Under the pieces are notes generated by a model that was not told where the DNA came from, ran no database searches, and saw only the letters and a program-made list of their open reading frames with translations. From contig NZ_CP093313.1 of the NCBI RefSeq assembly GCF_025264625.1, forward strand, positions 5,828,001-5,892,000: a stretch of 64,000 bases of DNA, written 5' to 3'. The DNA is from Occallatibacter riparius. GTDB lineage: Bacteria; Acidobacteriota; Terriglobia; Terriglobales; Acidobacteriaceae. The first letter of the stretch is position 1, and every line of letters starts with the position of its first letter. Made by a program: the position numbers and the translations under genes. Shown here in pieces: positions 1-6,823 of this stretch.

Positions 1-477
1 GACCTGGTGAACTCGCTCTCGGGCGACGGCACGCTGCTGAAGCGCACCTTCGCAGAGATATGCGAAAACATTCGCGACTTCACCGTCGCAGAATCGGACG
101 GCGGCGTGTTTCTCGGCTGCGGCGCGCTTCATCTCTATGGCCCGCATCTGTGCGAAGTGCGCTCGATTGTAGTGAAGCCTGAAGCGAAAGGCCAGGGTGC
201 CGGCGGCCGCATTCTGAGCGCATTGATTGAAGAGGCGGAGGAGCACGGCATCCAGTCCGTGTGCCTGTTCACGCGCATTCCCGACTTCTTCTTCAAATAC
301 GGCTTTCGCGTCGTGGAAGACAAGGCCGACCTACCCGACAAGATCTTCAAGGATTGCCAGAGCTGCCCCCGCCTACACCGCTGCGACGAAGTATCGATGG
401 TGCGCGGCAGGCTGCCGCGTATCTCGATTCTGGGACCCCGTAAGGAAGCGCAGGAGCTAGTGCGGCTGTTGGGCTAG
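1..477 (+). CDS. GNAT N-acetyltransferase, ArgA-like (5' partial)
   Basis: GNAT-fold acetyltransferase resembling the short amino-acid N-acetyltransferases that acetylate glutamate in the first step of arginine synthesis. The acetyl-CoA loop is visible as VKPEAKGQGAGGRIL, followed by the C-terminal FFFKYGFRVV strand and a small Cys group (CQSCPRLHRC) usual in this subfamily. The reading frame stays open to base 1, and family members begin about 10-15 residues earlier, so the gene is almost certainly cut by the window edge; the GTG at 7 is probably an internal valine. It could also acetylate another small amine, since substrate specificity cannot be read from the sequence. The convergent hypF ends 21 bases downstream. 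Confidence 0.8.
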   Translation, partial: DLVNSLSGDGTLLKRTFAEICENIRDFTVAESDGGVFLGCGALHLYGPHLCEVRSIVVKPEAKGQGAGGRILSALIEEAEEHGIQSVCLFTRIPDFFFKYGFRVVEDKADLPDKIFKDCQSCPRLHRCDEVSMVRGRLPRISILGPRKEAQELVRLLG

Positions 478-497
478 GAGCAGCAGTGTTAACCGTG

Positions 498-2873
498 CTA
501 GACAGCTTTAAGCTTTGAAGCGCCGATCGCCGCTTGACCATAGCTAAGACCGCCGTCACCGGGGCTCACGCGACGGTGCGCGAATACCTCGAAGCCTTGC
601 GATTCCAGCTCCCTTCTCAACGAGCGAGCGAGGCGGCGATTGTGCATCACGCCGCCGCTCATCGCAACCGTAGCGACACCGTTCGCTGCGCGTGCCGCAA
701 CTGCTGCGCGCAAGAAGGCATCTGCGACACCTGCGTGGAAGCGCGCGCCGATCTGAGCCGGGGTGACTCCGCTGCGCAGATCGACGACCAGTTCCTTCCA
801 CAGCACTGACGGGTTGATACGCATCGGCTCACGCTTGGCCCAGTCACCCTGAACGAGAGTGAGTTCGTATCCCGCGGCGTCGTTCGGTTCGTCGACCGCA
901 ACGCCTTCGAGTTCAATAGCTGCCTGCGCTTCGTAGTCAACTCTCCGGCGGTTCAATACAACAGCGGCCACTGCATCGAACAGGCGGCCAAGACTGGATG
1001 TGAGCGGCGCGTTGATGCCACGCTCGATCATGCGCGAGAGTAAACGTGTCTCCTGCCCGGATGCGCCGACGAGCTTTCCCGCTTCTTCTTCCGAAAATCC
1101 GGCAGCGAGCAGATGCGCGAACGCCATCCTCCACGGTTCGCGCACCGCAGCATCGCCACCCGGCAATGCAACGTAATCAAGATGGGCGAAGCGTTCGAAG
1201 CTGTCGTGGTTCGCGATGAGTACTTCCCCGCCCCAGATCCGGCCGTCTGTGCCGTACCCTGTGCCATCAAGAGAGAGGCCAATCACGGGGCCCTGAATGG
1301 CGTGCTCAGCCATGCAGGCCGCTATGTGCGCATGATGATGCTGCACGGCAATGGTGGGAATATTGTGCTCCGCGGCCCATTGCTTCGCCCAGGTGGTTGA
1401 GAGATAACCCGGGTGAAGATCGTGCACAACAGCTTGCGGCTCGATCTCGAACGTGTGCATCAGATGCGCGAGCGATTCAGTGAAGAAGTCGAGCCCGGTA
1501 AGGTTTTCGAGATCGCCGAGGTGCTGGCTCTGGTAGGCATAGCGGCCGCGCGCAAGAGTGAAGACGCTTTTGAGATGACCGCCGACTGCAAGCAGCGGGG
1601 GTGAATCAAAGGGCAATTCAATGCCGAGGGGAACGTATCCGCGAGCTCTGCGAATCAATTGGGGCGCGCCATCGACGATCGCAGTAACAGTGTCGTCACA
1701 ACGCTGCAGTATTTCGCGATTGTGCATCAGGAAGGCGTCAGCAATGTTGCCAAGGCGCTGCCGGGCCTCCGCGTTATCAATGGCTATTGGCTCCTCCGAG
1801 AGATTGGCGCTGGTCATGACGAGCGCGCGAACGCGCGTGTCGGCAAAGAGCAGATGCTGCAGTGGCGCATAGGGCAGATAGACGCCGAGCCACGGAATAC
1901 CCGGCGCGACAGACGGTGCAAAGCCGCTTCCGGCGCGGACGCGGGCGATCACGATGGGGCGGGCCGACGTCTGCAGCAGCGCGGACTCTTCGTCGTTGAT
2001 CAGGCAGAGAGAGCGCGCCGCTTCCATGTCACGCACCATCACTGCCAAGGGCTTGCCATAGCGATGCTTGCGCTCGCGCAAACGCGTCACAGCTTCTTCG
2101 CTGGTTGCATCCACCGCGAGGTGAAAGCCGCCGATGCCTTTGATGCCCATGATGCGGCCTGCCAGCAATTCTTCGATGCACTGCGCGATTGGGTCATCGG
2201 AAGCAATCTTCTCGCCCCGCGGCGATTCCAGCCACACGCGAGGGCCGCAGTCCCAGCAGGCGTTAGGCTGCGCATGAAACCGGCGATTGAGCGGATCGTC
2301 ATATTCGGCCCGGCACGCTGCGCACATTGGGAATGCGGCCATCGACGTCTGTGGCCGATCGTAGGGAATGCGACGCGTGATGGTGAAGCGCGGTCCGCAG
2401 TTGGTGCAGTTCAGAAACGGATAGCGATAGCGTCGGTCCTGCGGATCGAGCAATTCCCGCAGGCAATCCGCGCAGGTGGCCGCGTCCGCGGGAATACCGG
2501 TGCTGACCTTGCCCAGCACCTGACTGTGCACGATGGTGAATGCGGTCTCACCGACGGGGGTGAGTTCACTCACCTGCACGGAATCGATGCGCGAGATGGG
2601 CGGAGCGTCAGAGGTTAGTCGATGCAGAAAGTCTTCGACAGCATGTTCGGCACCTTCGATTTCAATCGTCACGCCATCAGTGTCATTGCCGATGTGCCCG
2701 CCAAGGGCGTTTTGCATCGCGAGGCGATAAACAAAGGGACGGAAGCCGACGCCCTGCACCACTCCGCGCACCAGCACTGATTTCCGAATTCGGTGTTGTG
2801 CGGAGGAAGGGTCCACAGTGGGCTCGCTCTTGATGGTCAGGCTCAGCATACCGCACGCGCGGTTGTATGGCAC
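498..2873 (-). CDS. hypF: [NiFe]-hydrogenase maturation carbamoyltransferase HypF
   Basis: Makes the carbamoyl group that becomes the CN ligands of the NiFe centre, using carbamoyl phosphate and ATP and passing it to HypE; cytoplasmic. The 791-residue length and domain order are standard. There is an N-terminal acylphosphatase domain (VRGVVQGVGFRPFVYRLA, about residues 33-50), two zinc-finger repeats (CADC...CTNCGP and CAAC...CWDCGP, about 130-210), a YrdC-like domain (about 220-400), and a Kae1-like C-terminal domain with HHHAHIAACMAEH near 505. The start codon is GTG with AGAGG close upstream; Met9 (base 2849) is an alternative. The other hyp genes are not in the window. It would serve both hydrogenases encoded at 6.8-18.8 kb. 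A CRP-type palindrome lies 28 bases upstream. Confidence 0.95.
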   Translation of the reverse strand: MPYNRACGMLSLTIKSEPTVDPSSAQHRIRKSVLVRGVVQGVGFRPFVYRLAMQNALGGHIGNDTDGVTIEIEGAEHAVEDFLHRLTSDAPPISRIDSVQVSELTPVGETAFTIVHSQVLGKVSTGIPADAATCADCLRELLDPQDRRYRYPFLNCTNCGPRFTITRRIPYDRPQTSMAAFPMCAACRAEYDDPLNRRFHAQPNACWDCGPRVWLESPRGEKIASDDPIAQCIEELLAGRIMGIKGIGGFHLAVDATSEEAVTRLRERKHRYGKPLAVMVRDMEAARSLCLINDEESALLQTSARPIVIARVRAGSGFAPSVAPGIPWLGVYLPYAPLQHLLFADTRVRALVMTSANLSEEPIAIDNAEARQRLGNIADAFLMHNREILQRCDDTVTAIVDGAPQLIRRARGYVPLGIELPFDSPPLLAVGGHLKSVFTLARGRYAYQSQHLGDLENLTGLDFFTESLAHLMHTFEIEPQAVVHDLHPGYLSTTWAKQWAAEHNIPTIAVQHHHAHIAACMAEHAIQGPVIGLSLDGTGYGTDGRIWGGEVLIANHDSFERFAHLDYVALPGGDAAVREPWRMAFAHLLAAGFSEEEAGKLVGASGQETRLLSRMIERGINAPLTSSLGRLFDAVAAVVLNRRRVDYEAQAAIELEGVAVDEPNDAAGYELTLVQGDWAKREPMRINPSVLWKELVVDLRSGVTPAQIGARFHAGVADAFLRAAVAARAANGVATVAMSGGVMHNRRLARSLRRELESQGFEVFAHRRVSPGDGGLSYGQAAIGASKLKAV

Positions 2874-2900
2874 ATCCTCTTTATTTTCGAAGACTTCAAG

Positions 2901-2914
2901 GTGAATGGCATCAC
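2901..2914. promoter_or_regulatory. CRP/FNR-type palindrome upstream of hypF
   Basis: GTGA-ATGGCA-TCAC is a perfect match to the core half-sites of CRP-family boxes (GTGA-N6-TCAC). Its centre is 34 bases upstream of the hypF GTG. I do not see a convincing -10 at the distance used by the two hydrogenase promoters, so the role is inferred from the motif and from its recurrence at 6772-6787 and 13282-13295. Confidence 0.45.
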
Positions 2915-3010
2915 TACGCGAAATGTGCTATGAGCAACCAAAAGATAGAAAACACCATATAACTCAACAGCAGTCAGGCCGCGCCGTGCGTCTGCACTGC
3001 GGCAAAATCA

Positions 3011-3037
3011 GCGGGCGGGGCGCCCGCGATAGCTATC
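3011..3037. other. GC-rich hairpin plus palindrome
   Basis: GCGGGCG-GGG-CGCCCGC (7-bp perfect arms) is followed at once by the palindrome GATAGCTATC. It lies 40 bases before the SYLF gene. No T-run follows, so a terminator is not supported; it may be a leader structure. Confidence 0.35.
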
Positions 3038-3076
3038 GCAACAAGATCAGGAAGGACGAGTCAGGAGAGTAGATCT

Positions 3077-3778
3077 ATGAAGAAACAAGTTATGGTTTTG
3101 AGCGCGGTGCTGGGCGTTGCGAGCCTGGGTTGGGCATCCGACAAGACGCCCAAGGAAGCGGCCACCGACCGTCTGGATAATGCTGCCGCTGTGCTGCACG
3201 CCGTTATGGATGCGCCCGACAAGGGCGTTCCGCAGGAAGTGATGGATCATGCGAAGTGCGTGGCCGTGGTTCCCCACATGGTGAAAGGCGGCTTCGTGTT
3301 CGGCGCAGAAGGCGGCCGCGGCGTAGCCACCTGCCGCACCGCAAACGGCTGGAGCGCACCGGCGTTCTTCTCGATTGAAGGCGGAAGCTGGGGCCTTCAG
3401 ATCGGAGTGGAAGGCATTGACCTGGTCATGATATTCCAGAACGACAAGGGCATGCAGCATCTGCTCGAAAGCAAGTTCAAGGTGGGCGGCGATGCCTCGG
3501 CAGCCGCCGGCCCGGTCGGACGTCATGCCTCGGCCAATACCGACTGGAAGATGGACGCTGAAATCCTCACCTACTCGCGCGCGAAGGGCGCTTTTGCAGG
3601 CCTGACACTGAACGGCGCGGCGGTTCATGAAGACAAGGACTCGATGGCAGCCGTTTACGGGCCCGACGTGAACGAGCGCTCCGTACTCACCGGCAAGGTT
3701 CCCCCGCCGGCCTCTTCGCATGCATTCCTTGCGGCTGTGCGCGGCGCCAAGGCTGAAGCCAGCGCGGCACACGACTAA
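3077..3778 (+). CDS. Secreted SYLF-domain (Ysc84/DUF500) lipid-binding protein
   Basis: 233 residues with an N-terminal Sec signal (MKKQVMVLSAVLGVASLGWA, cleavage near residue 20) and one SYLF domain (about residues 40-215). The domain is recognised by AKCVAVVPHMVKGGFVFGAEGGRGV, continuing through FFSIEGGSWGLQIGVEGIDLVM and the late YSRAKGAFAGLTLNGAAV segment. SYLF domains bind phosphoinositides in yeast; the bacterial role is not established, but secreted copies are frequent in Acidobacteria and are presumably envelope-associated. The start is supported by GGAGAG 9 bases upstream. It is a single gene ended by the hairpin at 3815-3860, and nothing links it to the hydrogenase genes around it. 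Confidence 0.85.
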   Translation: MKKQVMVLSAVLGVASLGWASDKTPKEAATDRLDNAAAVLHAVMDAPDKGVPQEVMDHAKCVAVVPHMVKGGFVFGAEGGRGVATCRTANGWSAPAFFSIEGGSWGLQIGVEGIDLVMIFQNDKGMQHLLESKFKVGGDASAAAGPVGRHASANTDWKMDAEILTYSRAKGAFAGLTLNGAAVHEDKDSMAAVYGPDVNERSVLTGKVPPPASSHAFLAAVRGAKAEASAAHD

Positions 3779-3814
3779 CTCACCGCGATCCGCTGCCCCG
3801 CGGATTGCAGCGAC

Positions 3815-3860
3815 CACGAAGCCCCAGCCACGCCCATTGCGGCAGGGCTGGGGTTTCGTG
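3815..3860. terminator. Strong stem-loop after the SYLF gene
   Basis: A 15-bp stem (arms 3815-3829 and 3846-3860, one G-T pair) encloses a 16-base loop. The right arm carries TTT and is followed by CTTTAT. It sits 37 bases past the stop codon, as expected for an intrinsic terminator, though the U-tract is interrupted. Confidence 0.6.
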
Positions 3861-3946
3861 CTTTATACAAGCAATGCTTTGATAACCGCTCGTTGTGATC
3901 GCCGCTCGCCTCAACGTATTCTGTACGTCGAGACCATATCCGGCCC

Positions 3947-4717
3947 ATGGTGAATCCAGTTTTCCTTCACTACAGAAAGCAGTTTGCAATCCTGGCCTTC
4001 TTCGCGATTGCCCTGTCCTCCACAGCGGCTCTTGCGCAACGGCCTGACCGCAACGCCACGATCAAGAAGATCGACGCCTCGGTTACAAACCGTGACGAGA
4101 ACCTGCTCGGCTACACGGTAACGGAGCTCTATCGTGTGTATCGCGGAGCGGACAAGACACATCCCGCCGCTGAGATGACGGTCAAGACCACGTATCGCAA
4201 GGAAACCGGGAAGAGCTATGTGATCCTGTCGCAGAGCGGATCGGAACTACTGCTCAAAGAGGTCCTCGGCCGCATTCTCGATAGTGAGCGAATGATGACC
4301 CAGCCTGCCAACCGAGCCCAGGCTGTGCTGACCACCGCGAACTACACGATGACGGTGAAGGGCGATGACATGGTGGACGGGCGCGCGTGCAACTTGGTGG
4401 CGATCGTGCCCAAGAAGAGCTCGCCGTACCTGTTCCGGGGGACGATTTGGGTAGACGCTCAGGACGGATCGATCGTGAAGCTGGATGGCGTGTCATCCAA
4501 GGCCGCCTCGGTGCTGGCAGGAGCAAGCCAGGTCTCGCGCCAATACACCAACATCAATGGGCTGCCGATGGCGACGCACGCAGAAGCCGAGGCCGGAAGC
4601 TGGCTGCTGGGGCAAACCACCATCGACATCGATTACAGCGGCTACGAAATGACGCTCCGCAGCGGCTCGAGCGGTCCGCAGACCGTTGGACAGGCGGGCG
4701 TGAAGGGCGTCCGTTGA
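3947..4717 (+). CDS. Secreted LolA-like (outer-membrane lipoprotein-sorting type) protein
   Basis: 256 residues with a Sec signal peptide (about 1-31, ending SSTAALA-Q). The mature part is beta-rich and has the pattern of LolA/LppX-like half-barrels: an opening amphipathic helix (NATIKKIDASVTNRDENL), then repeated strands including SELLLKEVLGRILDSERMM, DGRACNLVAIVPKK and GTIWVDAQDGSIVKLDGV. Such proteins carry acyl chains or lipoproteins across the periplasm. The assignment rests on the fold pattern only; it is longer than LolA and no lol partner genes are adjacent. The ATG has no clear Shine-Dalgarno sequence. Confidence 0.5.
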   Translation: MVNPVFLHYRKQFAILAFFAIALSSTAALAQRPDRNATIKKIDASVTNRDENLLGYTVTELYRVYRGADKTHPAAEMTVKTTYRKETGKSYVILSQSGSELLLKEVLGRILDSERMMTQPANRAQAVLTTANYTMTVKGDDMVDGRACNLVAIVPKKSSPYLFRGTIWVDAQDGSIVKLDGVSSKAASVLAGASQVSRQYTNINGLPMATHAEAEAGSWLLGQTTIDIDYSGYEMTLRSGSSGPQTVGQAGVKGVR

Positions 4718-4768
4718 GTGACGGATGACGCAGACCGGGTGAACAGGTCCTGCTCTATACTTCAGGTG
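4718..4768 (+). promoter_or_regulatory. Nickel permease promoter with degenerate CRP-type half-sites
   Basis: TATACT at 4756-4761 is a good -10. GTGACGGATGACGC at 4718-4731 matches 11 of 14 bases of the hox operon box (GTGACAGATGTCAC), and its centre is 31.5 bases upstream of the -10, against 30.5 in the two hydrogenase promoters. The predicted start site falls within a base or two of the GTG start codon, implying a leaderless transcript. The right half-site is poor, so factor binding is speculative. Confidence 0.35.
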
Positions 4769-5535
4769 TGATTCTGCTCACTGGCGACTGGAGACTCGAT
4801 GCTGCGCTGGGTTCCTGCCTCGTGCTGGGGCTGCGGCATGGGTTCGATTACGACCACTTGGCCGCCATCTCCGACATAACCGCCGTACAGCGGAACTGGA
4901 TGAGCGGATTGCGCCTGGGAATCACCTACGCGCTGGGTCACGCCTTCATGGTTGCAGCGCTGGGTGTGGCGGTTCTCCAGTTGCACATGGGCCTGCCCGA
5001 GGGTCTCGATCACTGGACGGAACGGCTCATCGGCGTCACCCTTATCGTGCTGGGCATCGGCGTGGTGGCGGGCATTTTGCGCAAGCCGGAGCATGGACAC
5101 CATCACAACCGGGTGGATAGCCGCCTGGCCATTGCGATCAACGGGCTAATTTGGGGCGCGTGGCGTGTCCGCCGCACTTGGAATCCCGACCTGCCGCGGC
5201 CGGAGCGGTTCCGCTGGATGTATACCGGCAAATCGGTCTTTCTGATCGGGATGCTGCACGGGATCGGCGCGGAAACACCCAGCCAGTTGGCATTGTTCTT
5301 CCTGGCCAAGAGCCTGGGGGGGACCGGTAATGGGCTTCTGGGACTGGCAGCGTTCTGCGTTGGTCTGGTGGCCATGAATGGGCTGATGACGGCGTCGCTG
5401 GGCGGCGCGTTCAAATCCGGCGCATTCCATCCTCGCTTCTATCACGCAATTGCGTGGGCCGGCGCAGTTTATAGCTGCCTTATCGGACTGATCTTCCTGT
5501 TCGGAGTCTCGGACTGGCTGCCCCAATTAGGCTGA
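4768..5535 (+). CDS. NiCoT-family nickel/cobalt permease
   Basis: Inner-membrane high-affinity nickel (possibly cobalt) importer of the HoxN/HupN/NixA type. The signature helix is present: LRHGFDYDHLAAI at about residues 22-34 corresponds to the H-x4-DH metal-binding motif of NiCoT proteins, with further GHAF and GMLHGIGAET motifs in later helices. About 6-7 membrane segments are visible. At 255 residues it is shorter than HoxN/NixA (about 330-350), so it is a compact member. The start codon is GTG with no Shine-Dalgarno sequence and a -10 box ending 6 bases upstream. It lies between hypF and the two NiFe-hydrogenase operons, which makes nickel supply for the active site its obvious job. Confidence 0.82.
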   Translation: MILLTGDWRLDAALGSCLVLGLRHGFDYDHLAAISDITAVQRNWMSGLRLGITYALGHAFMVAALGVAVLQLHMGLPEGLDHWTERLIGVTLIVLGIGVVAGILRKPEHGHHHNRVDSRLAIAINGLIWGAWRVRRTWNPDLPRPERFRWMYTGKSVFLIGMLHGIGAETPSQLALFFLAKSLGGTGNGLLGLAAFCVGLVAMNGLMTASLGGAFKSGAFHPRFYHAIAWAGAVYSCLIGLIFLFGVSDWLPQLG

Positions 5536-5551
5536 CGCCGCCATCTCCCAT

Positions 5552-6637
5552 TTACTTCGCTGGCCAAACGGCCTCGACCGATCTAGCGAGTTCCCTGTGC
5601 CCCACTGCGTTCGGATGCAGATTGTCATACATTTCGCGAGGAGTTCCAAACATGTACTTCCGTGTGTCGAAGAGCCTGAGATTCAAGCCGTCTGACGAGA
5701 GCAGGTTCAGATCATCCGTGATGTCCTGGGTGTATTGAAGGCAGGCGGCGTCCGAAGAGAGGCACCCTATGTTCTCGCCAGTATGCCGTTGAGCAGGGAT
5801 CGTACCGAGAAGGACAACTGGCAGAACATCGCCTGATTCGACAACGGGAGAGCCTATCCCGACAATGGATACACCTCTATCCCCCGCACTGGCTTGTGTG
5901 AATTGCACGACGTGCTGGCCTGCATCCACGTTCGTAATTCTGATAAATCCCAGCGATTTTGTGGTTCCATTTGCGGTTTTTATTAAAGGATTGGGGCGCA
6001 CCCGCAACTTTTCGACTACCTTGCCGTCGATTGCATAGCTATAGGACGCGTCTGAATCGTCGTCGATGAGCGGCCATGCATAGATGGAGCCGGCCTTGGA
6101 TAATCCAACGCGAAAGCTTGCAGAAGCGCCGTCATGCCTGGTAGTCCAGACCTTGAATCGACCAAAGGTCTCCATTTCGACCGGCCCTGAGACACTCGAA
6201 TCCGGGCTTCCTGCGAGCACTTTATGCTCCGCCGGAAGACCCAGCCAGGTGACCACAGCAAGATGGCACTGCATGAATATCTGCTCATATCGCCCCACGC
6301 CACGATGATCGACATCGTTGGTTCCGATCAGAACTGTGGATATCGGAAGGTCAGCGAGCGGCGGATTCAGTCCCTGAGGGAAAATCTGCCGTGCCGCTAT
6401 GTCGCAGCTCTGATCGCCACCGAGGGCATAGTCCGTTACTTGGACGTTTTCTGCAATGCCGACGAGAAATGGATACGCCTGGCTCGGTTCCTCGAGTCCA
6501 CCTCCCCTGGTAATGGAGTCGCCAAAGGCGTCATAGCGTCCTGGATAACCGCGAAAATGCAAAGTGGCGCAGCCACAGATCACACATGCAACAAGCATGC
6601 CAAAGCTAAGCTTCATCAGAGCCACATGAGGTTCCAA
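5552..6637 (-). CDS. SGNH/GDSL hydrolase, probable lipoprotein
   Basis: 361-residue esterase/lipase-type hydrolase. Block I is DAFGDSIT (catalytic Ser about residue 42), block III is GTNDVD, and the C-terminal Asp/His pair is in DNLHPNAVGH. A region of roughly residues 150-260 between the blocks is predicted beta-rich and may be an inserted carbohydrate-binding-like domain. The N-terminus is hydrophobic and ends in ICGCA, a near-lipobox, suggesting a membrane-anchored exported enzyme; Met8 (6616) is an alternative start. The substrate is unknown (acyl or acetyl esters of polysaccharides are common). It is divergent from the group 4 hydrogenase operon and convergent, with a 16-base gap, with the nickel permease. 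Confidence 0.78.
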   Translation of the reverse strand: MEPHVALMKLSFGMLVACVICGCATLHFRGYPGRYDAFGDSITRGGGLEEPSQAYPFLVGIAENVQVTDYALGGDQSCDIAARQIFPQGLNPPLADLPISTVLIGTNDVDHRGVGRYEQIFMQCHLAVVTWLGLPAEHKVLAGSPDSSVSGPVEMETFGRFKVWTTRHDGASASFRVGLSKAGSIYAWPLIDDDSDASYSYAIDGKVVEKLRVRPNPLIKTANGTTKSLGFIRITNVDAGQHVVQFTQASAGDRGVSIVGIGSPVVESGDVLPVVLLGTIPAQRHTGENIGCLSSDAACLQYTQDITDDLNLLSSDGLNLRLFDTRKYMFGTPREMYDNLHPNAVGHRELARSVEAVWPAK

Positions 6638-6768
6638 ACGAACGCGATCTTTCTGCCGTGAGGTCTGCAGCTTTAGCTCGTCAACCGAAAGAATCGCGGC
6701 GGTCAGCTCCGAACGGCTAGCATCTCCGGCTAAGTCTCATTTGTAAAGTGAACACTCTCCGGTGAATT

Positions 6769-6822
6769 GTATGTGCGTGTGATCACATACTAAAGAAATA
6801 CTCTTGGCCTAAAATCCCGGCG
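6769..6822 (+). promoter_or_regulatory. Group 4 hydrogenase operon promoter with CRP/FNR-type box
   Basis: Perfect 7-bp inverted repeats GTATGTG/CACATAC (6769-6775, 6784-6790) contain TGTGC-N6-TCACA (6772-6787), one mismatch from the CRP consensus. TAAAAT at 6810-6815 is a -10, starting 30.5 bases after the palindrome centre, as expected for a class II activator site near -42. The predicted transcript would begin about 2 bases before the ATG at 6824. The factor itself is not encoded in the window. Confidence 0.6.
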
Positions 6823-6823
6823 C

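Noticed and set aside
1659..2618. 319-codon open frame opposite hypF
   Set aside because: Shadow of a GC-rich gene: His/Arg/Ala-rich, no fold pattern, wholly inside hypF.
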